Shown: positions 7,232 to 15,965, numbered from the stretch's first letter. The stretch is DNA of 64,000 nt from Burkholderiaceae bacterium (GCA_017848435.1 JAFEHU010000067.1:1-64000); one strand, 5' to 3'. A program made the numbers and translations. The notes: generated by a model not told the origin, from the sequence alone.

Positions 7232-8629
7232 ATGGTTCAAAAAACCGCTGCAGAGCACCCCACAACGCCTGCCCAAGTGTCTGGCGTGGCCCTGGACACC
7301 CTCACCTGGCCCCAGGCCGAAGCCGTGCTGACAGCGGACACCGTGGCCGTCATCCCCTTGGGTGCTGCGACCAAGGAACACGGCCCGCACCTGCCGCTCA
7401 ACACCGACTGGCTGCAGGTGGAGCACCTCAAGCACCGGGTGATGGCGGCGGCCAATGTGGTTGTGCTGCCCACCATCGCCTACAGCCACTACCCGGCCTT
7501 CACCGACTACCCCGGCTCGGTCTCGCTCGACGCCGCCACCGCGCGCGACACCGTGCTGGGCATTGCTCGCAGCCTGGCGCGGCACGGCGTGCGGCGCGTC
7601 TACGCCCTCAACTACGGCATCTCCACCAATGGCCCGCTGCGCGCCGCCGCAGAGGCGCTGGCCGAAGAAGGCGTGCTGCTGCGCTTCACCGACCTTACGC
7701 AGGCCGGCCCTGTCAAGGCCGCGCTGCAATGGCAGCAAGGCGAAGGCACCCATGCCGACCTGATCGAGACTTCGGTGATGCTGCATGTGGCCCCCGAGGT
7801 GGTGGACATGGCGCTCGCCGTGCGCGACCAGCACCCTGACCGTGGCCCCGGTGGCCTCACGCGCGACCCACAAGGCCCCGGCGTTTACTCGCCCAGCGGC
7901 ATCTGCGGCGACCCGACCGGCGCCAGCGCCGAACTCGGCGCCCAGCTGGTGGACGAACTGCTGTTGGCCATCCTGCAAGACATCGCCGCGTTGCGCAGCG
8001 CCGTGCCCCCCGCACCGGCCGAAACGCCCGACAGCGTGCTCGCCTTCTGGTTCGGCGGGCCGTTGGGTGCCGCCACCCACGACGCCACCGTGGCCGCGCA
8101 ACAGGCCGCCCTCTGGTGGCACAAAGACCCGGCCACCGACGCCGCCATCCGCACCCGCTTCGCCGGCTGGACCGCCCGTGCCGCCAGCGGCGCACTGGAC
8201 GCGTGGGCGCATACGCCGCGTGGCCGGCTGGCGCTGATCGTGCTCACCGACCAGTTCCCGCGCAACATGTACCGCGACACGCCGCAGGCCTTCGCCTTCG
8301 ACGCGCTGGCCCGCCGCTGGTGCCAGCAGGGCCTGCAGCGCGGCGACGACCAGGCGTTGCGGCCCATCGAGCGCGTGTTTTTCTACCTGCCCTTGGAACA
8401 CTCGGAAGCACTGGCCGACCAGGAACACGCCGTCGCGCTGATGCGCGCCCTGGCGCAGGCGGCGCCACCGGCGCAGGCCGAGGCCTTCAACGGCTACAGC
8501 CGCTTTGCCGAACGCCACCACGCGATCGTCCTGCGCTTTGGCCGCTTCCCGCACCGCAACGCCATCCTTGGCCGGCCGTCCACGCCCGAAGAAGCCCGCT
8601 TCCTCACCCAACCCGGTTCCGGGTTCTGA
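7232..8629 (+). CDS. Creatininase-like domain fused to DUF924 domain
   Basis: A single 465-residue frame joins two families. Residues about 15-265 are creatininase-like: LGAATKEHGPHLPLNTDW supplies the Glu, His and Asp metal ligands of the family, and IETSVMLHVAPEVV matches the conserved ET-S-ML region. The usual NGHGGN-type ligand loop is replaced by NYGISTNGPL, lacking its histidine, so metal binding or activity may be altered. Residues about 270-465 match DUF924 (VLAFWFGG; TDQFPRNMYRDTPQAF; ERVFFYLPLEHSE; RFGRFPHRNAILGR). Frame and composition are uniform through the join, arguing for a genuine fusion. The reaction is unknown. The next genes are a GST and a tautomerase on the same strand. 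Confidence 0.85.
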   Translation: MVQKTAAEHPTTPAQVSGVALDTLTWPQAEAVLTADTVAVIPLGAATKEHGPHLPLNTDWLQVEHLKHRVMAAANVVVLPTIAYSHYPAFTDYPGSVSLDAATARDTVLGIARSLARHGVRRVYALNYGISTNGPLRAAAEALAEEGVLLRFTDLTQAGPVKAALQWQQGEGTHADLIETSVMLHVAPEVVDMALAVRDQHPDRGPGGLTRDPQGPGVYSPSGICGDPTGASAELGAQLVDELLLAILQDIAALRSAVPPAPAETPDSVLAFWFGGPLGAATHDATVAAQQAALWWHKDPATDAAIRTRFAGWTARAASGALDAWAHTPRGRLALIVLTDQFPRNMYRDTPQAFAFDALARRWCQQGLQRGDDQALRPIERVFFYLPLEHSEALADQEHAVALMRALAQAAPPAQAEAFNGYSRFAERHHAIVLRFGRFPHRNAILGRPSTPEEARFLTQPGSGF

Positions 8630-8657
8630 ACGCTTTCACACCGTCTGGAGACATGCC

Positions 8658-9290
8658 ATGAGCGACCGCCACGTCACCCTGTTCCATTGCCCGCAAACCC
8701 GCTCGTCTGGCGCGCTGCTGCTGCTCGAAGAACTGCAGGCCGACTACCGCCTGCATGTGCTCAACATGAAAACCGGCGAGCACCGCCAGCCCGCCTACCT
8801 GGCCATCAACCCGATGGGCAAGGTGCCGGCGGTGCTGCATGGCGACGCGCTCGTCACCGAGCAGGTGGCCATCTTCATCTACCTGGCCGACCTCTACCCC
8901 GAAGCCGGCCTGGCCCCCGCCCTTGGCGACCCCTTGCGCGGCCCCTACTTGCGCTGGATGGCTTACTACGGTTCCAGTTTCGAGCCGGCGGTGGTCGACA
9001 GGTCGCAGAAAAACGTGCCCCCGCCTGGCATGTGCCCCTACGGCGACTTCGACACCATGCTCAAGACCCTGACCGACCAGCTCGAACGTGGCCCCTACCT
9101 GCTGGGTGAGCGCTTCAGCGCCGCCGACGTGCTGTGGGGCGGCGCGCTGGGCTGGACCACCATGTTCGGCCTGGTGCCCAAGCTGCCGGTGGTCCAGTCC
9201 TACATCGCCCGCCACCAGGCCCGGCCCACGGTGGCCAAGGTGCAGGCGCAAGACGCGGTGCTGGCCGCGCAGCACACACAACAGCCATAA
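8658..9290 (+). CDS. Glutathione S-transferase family protein
   Basis: The 210-residue product has an N-terminal thioredoxin-like GST domain (FHCPQTRSSGALLLLEEL; INPMGKVPAVLHGD; TEQVAIFIYLADLYP with the conserved cis-Pro before V) and an all-helical C-terminal domain (GERFSAADVLWGGALGW contains the N-capping box Asp). Length is typical. The ATG at 8658 follows GGAG at 8647-8650 and begins the domain; the frame extends upstream only within the DUF924 gene. It lies 28 bases after the creatininase-DUF924 gene and 22 before the tautomerase, suggesting a small co-transcribed set. The substrate cannot be read from sequence. Confidence 0.88.
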   Translation: MSDRHVTLFHCPQTRSSGALLLLEELQADYRLHVLNMKTGEHRQPAYLAINPMGKVPAVLHGDALVTEQVAIFIYLADLYPEAGLAPALGDPLRGPYLRWMAYYGSSFEPAVVDRSQKNVPPPGMCPYGDFDTMLKTLTDQLERGPYLLGERFSAADVLWGGALGWTTMFGLVPKLPVVQSYIARHQARPTVAKVQAQDAVLAAQHTQQP

Positions 9291-9312
9291 ACCCCGCAGG
9301 AGACACACCACC

Positions 9313-9753
9313 ATGCCCACCTACACCGTCACCGCGCCCGAAGGCCGCCTCACGCCCGCCCACAAGCAGGCCGTGGCCCAGGCCATCACCCACACCCACC
9401 ACACCGTCACCGGTGCCCCCAGCTACTTTGCACAGGTGATTTTTGTGGACGTGAAGCCCGGCAACTACTTCATTGGCGGTGCACCACTGGCCGACGACCA
9501 GGTCTTCGTGCACGGCCAGATCCGCGCCGGCCGCACGGCCTCTGACAAGGCCCGCCTCGTCAGAGGCCTGCTGGATGCCGTGGGCGCCGCCGCCGCTGCC
9601 CCGGCCCACGCGGTGTGGGTCTACATCCTCGACCTCGTGCCCAGCCAGATGGCCGAGTTCGGCCACGTGTTGCCCGAGCCGGGCGGCGAGGCGGCGTGGA
9701 CCGCAGCGCTGCCGGCGGAAGACCGGGCGCGGATGGACAAGATCGGCAAGTAG
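9313..9753 (+). CDS. Tautomerase-family protein
   Basis: The 146-residue product begins MPTYTVTAPEGRLT, leaving Pro2 as the N-terminal catalytic base after Met removal, the hallmark of the tautomerase/MIF superfamily. It is about twice the length of 4-oxalocrotonate tautomerase, consistent with a fused two-repeat protein like cis-CaaD. The region FAQVIFVDVKPGNYFIGG matches the bacterial putative oxalocrotonate tautomerase-like group. The ATG follows AGGAGA at 9298-9303. It ends a likely three-gene run with the fusion protein and GST. The reaction is not predictable. Confidence 0.82.
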   Translation: MPTYTVTAPEGRLTPAHKQAVAQAITHTHHTVTGAPSYFAQVIFVDVKPGNYFIGGAPLADDQVFVHGQIRAGRTASDKARLVRGLLDAVGAAAAAPAHAVWVYILDLVPSQMAEFGHVLPEPGGEAAWTAALPAEDRARMDKIGK

Positions 9754-9831
9754 CTGGTCTTGGCCGCGCCCCGGGCCCCACTCGGGGCGGGCGGGGCTGC
9801 GGCGCCTGACGCCGACTTGCGGCATTGCCTT

Positions 9832-9846
9832 TGTCCTACAGCCAGC
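9832..9846 (+). promoter_or_regulatory. Shared upstream motif TGTCCTACAGCCAG (copy 2)
   Basis: The motif lies 105 bases before the CsbD start, in the 192-base gap after the tautomerase gene. GTCCTACAGCCAG recurs exactly on the minus strand at 12040-12052, ahead of the zinc-peptidase gene. A regulatory role is inferred only from recurrence and position. Confidence 0.35.
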
Positions 9847-9945
9847 GGTGCGGCCGGCTGACGGTGCGGGCGCGTGGTTTTTTCTACATTGGGGTTGTGG
9901 CGGAACACACACCGCCCACGCAACCAACCTACGAAGGGAATCACC

Positions 9946-10143
9946 ATGAACAAGAACCAAGTCACCGGCCGTGTTGACCAACTGACCGGCAAGGTCAAAG
10001 AGATTGCGGGCAAGGTTGTCGGCAATGAAAAGCTGGAAGCCGAAGGCAAGCTGGAGCAGGCCTCTGGCAAGGTCGAAGCCACCTACGGCGACGTGAAAGA
10101 GAACGCGAAGGACAAAGCCCGCCGCGTGATCGACAAGATTTGA
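9946..10143 (+). CDS. CsbD-family stress-response protein
   Basis: The 65-residue product is small, hydrophilic and Lys/Glu-rich: MNKNQVTGRVDQLTGKVKEI begins the CsbD fold, followed by repeats of the type GK(V/L)xxxxG. Family members are induced by general stress in many bacteria (sigma-B in Bacillus); a molecular function is not established. A good ribosome site (GAAGGGAA, 9932-9939) precedes the ATG. The BON-domain gene follows 33 bases later, a combination common in stress loci of Burkholderiales. Confidence 0.92.
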   Translation: MNKNQVTGRVDQLTGKVKEIAGKVVGNEKLEAEGKLEQASGKVEATYGDVKENAKDKARRVIDKI

Positions 10144-10176
10144 ACCTGAAACCTGTTCGCAACTGAGGAGAAAACC

Positions 10177-10665
10177 ATGCAAACCCAACTGAATACCAAC
10201 CCTGTCAAAACGGCCACCCTCGTCGCTTCCCTCGCGCTTCTGACCACGCTGGTCGCCTGCAGCAAGCCCGCCGACGACGCCACCGCCGGCCAGAAGCTGG
10301 ACTCGGCCGTGGCCAAGACCGAGCAAGCCGCCACCGACGCCAAGGCAGACGCCAAAGTGGCCTTGTCTGATGCCGAGTCGTCGCTGAAGCAGGCTGGCCA
10401 GGACGCGAAAGTCAGCGCCTCCAACACCGCCAACAAGGTGGGTGTCGCGATCGACGACGCCGCCATCACCACCGCCGTGAACGCCGCGCTGGTGAAAGAC
10501 AAGGACCTGAGCGCGTTGAAGATCGACGTGGACACCAAGGCCGGTGTGGTCACCCTGTACGGCCCGGCCCCCAGCGCCAGCGCCCGTGAGCGTGCCACCA
10601 CCATCGCCAAGGCGGTGACCGGCGTGACCTCGGTCAACAACCAGCTGGTGATCAGCGCGAGCTAA
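10177..10665 (+). CDS. BON-domain lipoprotein (osmotic-stress type)
   Basis: The 162-residue product has an N-terminal signal with lipobox LLTTLVAC, Cys at about residue 28, so it is probably lipid-anchored. An Ala/Lys/Asp-rich helical linker (about 30-90) leads to a single BON domain (ITTAVNAALVKDKDLSALKIDVDTKAGVVTLYG in segments; TTIAKAVTGVTSVNNQLVI). BON domains bind phospholipid or envelope surfaces, as in OsmY. It lies 33 bases downstream of csbD and is likely co-transcribed. A long GC-rich hairpin follows the stop. Confidence 0.88.
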   Translation: MQTQLNTNPVKTATLVASLALLTTLVACSKPADDATAGQKLDSAVAKTEQAATDAKADAKVALSDAESSLKQAGQDAKVSASNTANKVGVAIDDAAITTAVNAALVKDKDLSALKIDVDTKAGVVTLYGPAPSASARERATTIAKAVTGVTSVNNQLVISAS

Positions 10666-10677
10666 ACCCCCGCGCCT

Positions 10678-10736
10678 GACAGCGCCCTGCCTGCCACCGC
10701 CGGATGACCCCGGTGGTTGGCGGGCAGGGCGCTGTC
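10678..10736. terminator. Long GC-rich hairpin, probable bidirectional terminator
   Basis: GACAGCGCCCTGCC at 10678-10691 is complementary to GGCAGGGCGCTGTC ending at 10736. Inner arms CCACCG/CGGTGG add to the stem. The hairpin lies between the convergent BON gene (ends 10665) and the zinc-peptidase gene (ends 10746). No clear T-run follows on either side, so termination efficiency is uncertain. Confidence 0.55.
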
Positions 10737-10745
10737 GCGTTCGGG

Positions 10746-11978
10746 CTATGCCTGGCTCTGGCCGGTGTCGTCTTGTGTCTGTTGCTGGGCCGCAGCTTCG
10801 AACACCGCACCGCCGTCTTCCGGCGCGTCTGCGGCAGGGCTGTCCGCGAGGGCCGGTGGTGTGGTTTGTGCCGGGGCCGATGCCCCACTGGCCTGGATCA
10901 GGTCGTGCACAAAGCGCAGCTTGTGCATCGCCCCTTCGTACAGCGCAAAGGGGTAAGCGTCGTCTTGCCCCAGGCTGCGGTTCAGGCTGTTGAGCAGCAG
11001 CGTCACCGGCACCCATTCGCGGGCCAGCTGGTCAAAGTCGGTGGGCCAGGCGGCAAAAGGGTCGCTCACGCAGTCTTCTTCGCCGGCACCGGGCACCTGC
11101 AGCCGGGTGCTGTAGGCGGCGGCGGTTTCCAGCAGGTCCACCATGTGCAGGTAATGGGCCCAGGTTTCGGCCCAGTCTTCCCAGGGGTGGGCGGTGGCGT
11201 AGGCGCTGACGTGCGAGGTCTGCCAGTCGTGGTTCTGGCGCGCGTAGTGCGCATCAAGCGCCTGCGCGTAGTCTTGCGACTCGTCGCCAAACAGCGCCCG
11301 GAAGTCGTCCAGCCGGTTGCCCCAGACCACCAGCCGTTCCCAGTAGAAATGGCCCGACTCGTGGCGCAAATGGCCGAGCAGCGTGCGGTAGGGTTCGCGC
11401 AGCTGCAGGCGGCGGCGGGCGCGTTCGTCGTCGTCGGCTTCGGCCACGTTGAGGGTGATCACGCCGTTGTCGTGCCCGGTCATGACCACCGGTTGGCCTG
11501 GCAGGTCGGCCAGCAGGTCAAAGGTCGGGATGTCGGCCGGGTGGGTGGTGGGCGACTGCAGGCCCAGACGGGCCAGCGTGTAGTACAGGCGGCGCTTGGC
11601 CACCTCAATCCGGGCCCAGCGCGATGGGTTGGCACCTTGGGACAAGTCGGGCAGCAGCCGGGTTTGCCGGCACGAGACACAGAGCGTGTTGCCGTCGTCC
11701 GCCGCCACCGCAAAGTTGCAGGGCGGGTGGGCGCTGCGGTGGCCGCAGTGCCGGTAGCTGGGCGCGCCATCGCCAGTGGCATGGATGGCTTGCCAGAGCG
11801 GTGCGTCGGGTGCCGTGTCTTCGCTGTCTGGTGCGGGCACTTCCACTTCTGGCGCCTGCACCACCACCGTCATGTCCAGCGCCTCGGGCAGAAAGGCCAG
11901 CGTGCTGCCGCAGTTCAGGCAGCTGACGTTTTCAAAAAATACCGGGTGGTCGCAGTGGCTGCAACGGAAGATTTTCAT
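10746..11978 (-). CDS. Zinc-ribbon and putative zinc metallopeptidase (DUF2248-like)
   Basis: The 410-residue product starts with a zinc ribbon (CSHCDH and CLNCGS, then a second Cys set including CVSCRQT). It continues into a putative peptidase domain with HESGHFYWERL, an HExxH motif, plus a downstream DFRALFGDES acidic segment that could supply the third ligand. This two-part architecture matches the zinc_ribbon plus zinc-peptidase-like proteins common in Proteobacteria. Residues 335-410 form a low-complexity Ala/Gln/Asp tail. The ATG at 11978 starts right at the ribbon; the longer frame upstream is non-homologous. It is convergent with the BON gene. Peptidase activity is predicted, not shown. 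Confidence 0.85.
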   Translation of the reverse strand: MKIFRCSHCDHPVFFENVSCLNCGSTLAFLPEALDMTVVVQAPEVEVPAPDSEDTAPDAPLWQAIHATGDGAPSYRHCGHRSAHPPCNFAVAADDGNTLCVSCRQTRLLPDLSQGANPSRWARIEVAKRRLYYTLARLGLQSPTTHPADIPTFDLLADLPGQPVVMTGHDNGVITLNVAEADDDERARRRLQLREPYRTLLGHLRHESGHFYWERLVVWGNRLDDFRALFGDESQDYAQALDAHYARQNHDWQTSHVSAYATAHPWEDWAETWAHYLHMVDLLETAAAYSTRLQVPGAGEEDCVSDPFAAWPTDFDQLAREWVPVTLLLNSLNRSLGQDDAYPFALYEGAMHKLRFVHDLIQASGASAPAQTTPPALADSPAADAPEDGGAVFEAAAQQQTQDDTGQSQA

Positions 11979-12039
11979 GGGCTGCCGATGGTGTGCAGGA
12001 GTGGCTGAAAACCAACCATTGTGCTGCCTGAACGGCGGC

Positions 12040-12052
12040 CTGGCTGTAGGAC
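12040..12052 (-). promoter_or_regulatory. Shared upstream motif GTCCTACAGCCAG (copy 3)
   Basis: Read on the minus strand, the 13 bases match those before the CsbD gene exactly. The site is 60-70 bases before the zinc-peptidase start and just past the end of moeB. It may be a promoter element; low confidence. Confidence 0.3.
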
Positions 12053-12072
12053 GAACGCGCGCCTGGACCGGC

Positions 12073-12819
12073 TCAGCTGCCGCAGACCGCGCAGCCGGCG
12101 TGGCGCGGCAGGCGCAGCTCGTTCCATTCCATCGTGCGGCCATCCAGCATCTGCAGCCGGCCGGCGAGCGACTGGCCGGTGGGCACCAGCAACTTCAGTG
12201 CCTCGGCCGCCTGCACCGCACCGATGATGCCCACCAGTGGCGCGAACACGCCCATGGTGGCGCAGCGGGTTTCCTCGAACGTGGCGTCGGCCGGGAACAC
12301 GCAGGCGTAGCAGGGCGAGGCGCTGTTGCGCGGGTCGTAGACCGTGACCTGCCCGTCAAAACGGATGGCGGCGCCCGAGACCAGTGGCTTCTTGTGTTTC
12401 ACGCAGGCGGCGTTCACCGCGTGGCGGGTGGTGAAGTTGTCGCAGCAGTCCAGCACCACGTCGGCCGAGCGCACCAACGCGTCCAGTTCGGCGGCCCCGG
12501 CGCGGGCAATGACCGGGGTGACGCGCACATCCGGGTTGATGGCCTCGATCGACAGCTTGGCCGACTCGGCCTTGGCCATGCCGACGCGGGCGAGGTTGTG
12601 GGCGATCTGGCGCTGGAGGTTGGTGGCGTCCACCATGTCGTCGTCGACGATGGTGATGTGGCCGACGCCGGCCGAGCCGAGGTAGAGCGCAGCGGGCGAA
12701 CCGAGCCCGCCTGCGCCAATGATCAGCGCGTGCGCGGCGAGCAGCCGTTCCTGGCCGTCGTCGCCGACTTCATTCAACAGGATGTGGCGCGAATAGCGCA
12801 GCAGCTGTTCGTCGTTCAT
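12073..12819 (-). CDS. moeB: Molybdopterin-synthase adenylyltransferase (MoeB/ThiF family)
   Basis: The 248-residue product adenylates the C-terminal Gly-Gly of a sulfur carrier. It has the nucleotide-binding GAGGLGSPAALYLGSAGVG motif, Arg of TNLQRQIAH, the DCCDNF region, and paired zinc-binding cysteines (CYAC and CAVCGS). Members of this family serve MoaD for molybdenum cofactor, and some also serve ThiS. Both needs exist here: two molybdo-enzymes of formate oxidation and a thiS gene lie in this window, while no dedicated thiF was seen. The ATG at 12819 gives the normal MNDEQLLRYSRHI start. It follows the S41 peptidase gene by 44 bases on the same strand. Confidence 0.92.
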   Translation of the reverse strand: MNDEQLLRYSRHILLNEVGDDGQERLLAAHALIIGAGGLGSPAALYLGSAGVGHITIVDDDMVDATNLQRQIAHNLARVGMAKAESAKLSIEAINPDVRVTPVIARAGAAELDALVRSADVVLDCCDNFTTRHAVNAACVKHKKPLVSGAAIRFDGQVTVYDPRNSASPCYACVFPADATFEETRCATMGVFAPLVGIIGAVQAAEALKLLVPTGQSLAGRLQMLDGRTMEWNELRLPRHAGCAVCGS

Positions 12820-12863
12820 GGCCGCTGCGCGCCGGTGCCCTGCCGCTGGACGCGGCGGAGGCA

Positions 12864-14300
12864 TCAGTTTTCTTTCTTCTCGTCCTTGCGTTCGGTCTGG
12901 GTTTTGCTGACCAGCACCGGACGGCCCTTGAGCTTGTTGATGGCCTGCACCAGCTGGAAATCCTTGTCGCTGCCGAATTCGGGCGGGCGGCGCTCGGAAG
13001 CGGGTTTCTTGGACTCTTCCTCCAGCTTCAGGCGGGCTTCTTCACGGGCCTTCTCACGGGCCGCGTCTTTTTTCTCTTCGCCCTGGCCGCTGTTCAGGTG
13101 TTTCTCCAGGTCGGCCTCGCGGGTGCGCAGCGCCGCAAAGATGTTGCCGTCTTCGGTTTCGTCCACCAGCACGTCAGGGACGATGCCCTTGGCCTGGATC
13201 GACTTGCCGGTTGGGGTGTAGTAGCGGGCGGTGGTCAGCTTCAGCCCGGTGTCGGGCCCCAGCGTGCGCACGGTTTGCACCGAGCCCTTGCCGAAGGTCT
13301 GCGTGCCCATCACGGTGCCGCGCTTGTGGTCCTGCAGCGCGCCGGCGACGATCTCGCTGGCCGAGGCCGAGCCTTCGTTGACCAGCACCACCAGTGGCAC
13401 GGTCTTGATGCCGGCGGGCAGGCGTTTGAGCGCATCAACGCCACCGCGGCGCTGGTAGAACTCGGGCGAGGCCTTGTAGACGAACTTGCTTTCGGCCAAC
13501 TGGCCGTTGGTGGACACCACCGTGACGTTTTCTGGCAGGAAGGCGGCCGAGATGGCCACCGCCGCGTCGAGCAGGCCACCCGGGTCGTTGCGCAAATCCA
13601 GCACCAGGCCCTTGAGGTTGGGTTCCTGTTTGTAGATTTCCTCCATCTTACGGGCGAAGTCTTCCACCGTGCGGTCCTGGAACTGGCTCAGGCGGACCCA
13701 GGCATAGCCGGGTTCCACCACCTTGCTCTTGACGCTCTGGGTCTTGATCTCTTCGCGGGTGATGGTCACCGGGAAGGTGCGGCTTTCGTCCTTGCGGAAG
13801 ATGGTCAGGCTGACCTTGCTGCCGGGTTCGCCGCGCATGCGCTTGACGGCGTCGCCCAGCGAGAGGCCCTTGACGGCGGTGTCGTCGATCTTGGTGATCA
13901 GGTCGTTCGGCTTCAGGCCGGCGCGGAAAGCAGGGGAGCCTTCGATAGGCGAGACGATCTTGACCAAGCCGTCTTCCTGGCTGATCTCGATGCCGACGCC
14001 GACAAAGCGGCCCGAGGTGCCTTCGCGGAATTCCTTGAAGGACTTCTTGTCAAAGTACTGGGAATGCGGGTCCAGGCTGGCCACCATGCCGGAGATGGCG
14101 TCGGAAATCAGTTTCTTCTCGTCAACTGGCTCGACATAGTCGCTTTTGACCATGCCGAACACGGCGGCCAGCTGTTGCAGTTCTTCCAGCGGCAGCGGCG
14201 CCAGGGCGCCGCGTGCCATGGTCTGGAGCGACACCGTGGTCAGGGCACCGGCCAATGCACCGACGGACACCCAACCCGCAATTCTCAAATTCTGACGCAT
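12864..14300 (-). CDS. S41-family carboxyl-terminal processing peptidase
   Basis: The 478-residue product has a signal/anchor at residues about 7-28, a PDZ domain (GRFVGVGIEISQEDG; SPAFRAGLKPNDLITKIDD) and an S41 catalytic domain. The Ser-Lys dyad is visible: Ser in NEGSASASEIVAG and Lys in GTQTFGKGSVQT. A charged Lys/Glu-rich tail follows (about residues 400-470). Family members are periplasmic and degrade proteins from exposed C-termini. The order gpmA, this peptidase, moeB on one strand is a familiar Burkholderiales arrangement. The start was chosen at MRQNLRIAGW, directly before the hydrophobic segment. Confidence 0.93.
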   Translation of the reverse strand: MRQNLRIAGWVSVGALAGALTTVSLQTMARGALAPLPLEELQQLAAVFGMVKSDYVEPVDEKKLISDAISGMVASLDPHSQYFDKKSFKEFREGTSGRFVGVGIEISQEDGLVKIVSPIEGSPAFRAGLKPNDLITKIDDTAVKGLSLGDAVKRMRGEPGSKVSLTIFRKDESRTFPVTITREEIKTQSVKSKVVEPGYAWVRLSQFQDRTVEDFARKMEEIYKQEPNLKGLVLDLRNDPGGLLDAAVAISAAFLPENVTVVSTNGQLAESKFVYKASPEFYQRRGGVDALKRLPAGIKTVPLVVLVNEGSASASEIVAGALQDHKRGTVMGTQTFGKGSVQTVRTLGPDTGLKLTTARYYTPTGKSIQAKGIVPDVLVDETEDGNIFAALRTREADLEKHLNSGQGEEKKDAAREKAREEARLKLEEESKKPASERRPPEFGSDKDFQLVQAINKLKGRPVLVSKTQTERKDEKKEN

Positions 14301-14418
14301 AAATAGGACCTCGTTTCGCAGCAATATACACCTTGGAGGGCCTGCTGCCGTGCGGGTTCCCACAACGCCACCCTGCCGGGGCAGGGCATCGTGACATCGT
14401 GGTGTTTTGGGTGATTTT

Positions 14419-15162
14419 TCAGGCTTTGCCTTGCGACGCCACGGCGGCCGCGGCGCGGGCGGCGGCTTCGGCGTCACCCAGGTAGTAGTGGCGCAATGGC
14501 TGGAGCTGCGCGTCCAGCTCGTACACCAGCGGGATGCCGTTCGGAATGTTGACGCCCACGATGGCGTCGTCGGCGATGTTGTCGAGGTACTTGACCAGCG
14601 CCCGGATCGAGTTGCCGTGCGCGGCCATCACCACCCGCTTGCCGGCCTTGATGGCCGGTGCCATGGCCTCGTTCCAGAACGGCAGCACCCGTGCCACGGT
14701 GTCTTTCAGGCACTCGGTGAGCGGGATCTGCTCGGGGCTGAGCTTAGCGTAGCGCAGGTCGCCGCGCTCGCTGCGCGGGTCGGTGGGTTCCAGCGCCGGG
14801 GGCGGGGTGTCGTAGCTGCGGCGCCAGACCAGCACCTGCTCGTCGCCAAACTTCTTGGCGGTTTCGCCTTTGTTCAGGCCTTGCAGCGCGCCGTAGTGGC
14901 GCTCGTTCAGGCGCCAGCTGTGCACCACCGGCAGCCAGGTGCGGTCCATCTCGTCCAGCGTGTGCCACAGGGTGCGGGTAGCACGTTTCAGCACGCTGGT
15001 GTAGGCGACGTCGAATTCGTAGCCCTCGGCCTTCAGCAGGCGGCCGGCGTTTTTGGCCTGTTCCACGCCGGTGGGCGTCAGGTCGACGTCGGTCCAGCCG
15101 GTGAAGCGGTTTTCAAGATTCCAGGTCGATTCGCCGTGGCGGATCAGCACGAGTTTGTACAT
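14419..15162 (-). CDS. gpmA: 2,3-bisphosphoglycerate-dependent phosphoglycerate mutase
   Basis: The 247-residue product interconverts 3- and 2-phosphoglycerate in glycolysis and gluconeogenesis. [10 protein letters not shown] contains the phospho-accepting His; the second catalytic His lies in [16 protein letters not shown], and RRSYDTPPP and [14 protein letters not shown] are classic dPGM segments. Full length for the bacterial enzyme. It begins a minus-strand run with the S41 peptidase and moeB and is divergent from the rhodanese gene, 104 bases away. Confidence 0.97.
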   Translation of the reverse strand: MYKLVLIRHGESTWNLENRFTGWTDVDLTPTGVEQAKNAGRLLKAEGYEFDVAYTSVLKRATRTLWHTLDEMDRTWLPVVHSWRLNERHYGALQGLNKGETAKKFGDEQVLVWRRSYDTPPPALEPTDPRSERGDLRYAKLSPEQIPLTECLKDTVARVLPFWNEAMAPAIKAGKRVVMAAHGNSIRALVKYLDNIADDAIVGVNIPNGIPLVYELDAQLQPLRHYYLGDAEAAARAAAAVASQGKA

Positions 15163-15266
15163 AAGAGTTCCCGAGAAGGCCGTTGCAAATTCATGAAATA
15201 ACCCGGCATTCTAAAATCGCGGGTTGTGTGGTGCGCCGCGCCGACTCTCGAACGACAAGGAAACAC

Positions 15267-15695
15267 GTGAAATTCATCCTCGACAACCTGATGCTGCTGT
15301 CTGTGGCGCTGACCTCCGGTGGCCTGCTGCTGTGGCCCTTGATCAAGGGCGCGACCTCGGGTGGGTTGAGCCCGGAGCAGGCGGTGCAGCTGATCAACCG
15401 CGAGAAAGCGGTGGTGGTCGACGTCAGCGAGCCCGAAGAGTTTGCCAAGGGCCGCATCGGCCAGGCCAAAAACGTGCCTTTCGGCCAGGTGGAAGACAAA
15501 CTGCCCGGGGTGGTGAAGAACAAGGCGCTGCCCGTCATTTTGGTCTGCCCCACCGGCGCCCGCGCCAACCGTGCGCTGGCGGCGGTGAAAAAACTCGGTT
15601 ACGAGCAGGCCCAAACGCTGGCGGGCGGCCTCCATGCCTGGAAAGCCGCCAACCTGCCGGTCACCAAAGACAAAGACGAGACGAAGAAGGCCTGA
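15267..15695 (+). CDS. Membrane-anchored rhodanese-like protein
   Basis: The 142-residue product starts at GTG 15267, supported by AAGGA at 15257-15261 and by the family's short N-terminal membrane anchor (FILDNLMLLSVALTSGGLLLWPL). A single rhodanese domain follows: VVDVSEPEEFAKGRIGQAKNVP, active-site loop CPTGARA with the sulfur-accepting Cys, and the GGLHAWKAANLPV ending. It resembles E. coli YibN, which also neighbours grxC and secB. The role may be sulfane-sulfur handling at the inner membrane. Confidence 0.9.
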   Translation: MKFILDNLMLLSVALTSGGLLLWPLIKGATSGGLSPEQAVQLINREKAVVVDVSEPEEFAKGRIGQAKNVPFGQVEDKLPGVVKNKALPVILVCPTGARANRALAAVKKLGYEQAQTLAGGLHAWKAANLPVTKDKDETKKA

Positions 15696-15704
15696 GCCCA
15701 CCCC

Positions 15705-15965
15705 ATGCAAACCGTCAAAATCTACACCACCGCCACCTGCCCCTACTGCATCCGTGCGAAGCAAATTTTGCTGTCCAAGGGCGTGAGCCAGCTCGACGAA
15801 ATCCGTGTCGACCTGCAGCCCGAGAGCCGTGCCGAGATGATGCACATCACCGGCCGCCGCACCGTGCCACAGATTTTCATTGGCAGCACCCATGTGGGTG
15901 GCTGTGACGACCTGGTGGCGCTGGACGGCCGTGGAGGCCTGGTGCCGCTGCTGCAGGCGGCCTGA
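15705..15965 (+). CDS. grxC: Glutaredoxin 3
   Basis: The 86-residue product reduces protein and glutathione mixed disulfides in the cytoplasm. The redox motif CPYC lies at residues 12-15, TVPQIFI contains the cis-Pro, and HVGGCDDLVAL is the glutathione-binding end. It lies 9 bases after the rhodanese gene, and an intrinsic terminator follows before secB. Confidence 0.96.
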   Translation: MQTVKIYTTATCPYCIRAKQILLSKGVSQLDEIRVDLQPESRAEMMHITGRRTVPQIFIGSTHVGGCDDLVALDGRGGLVPLLQAA

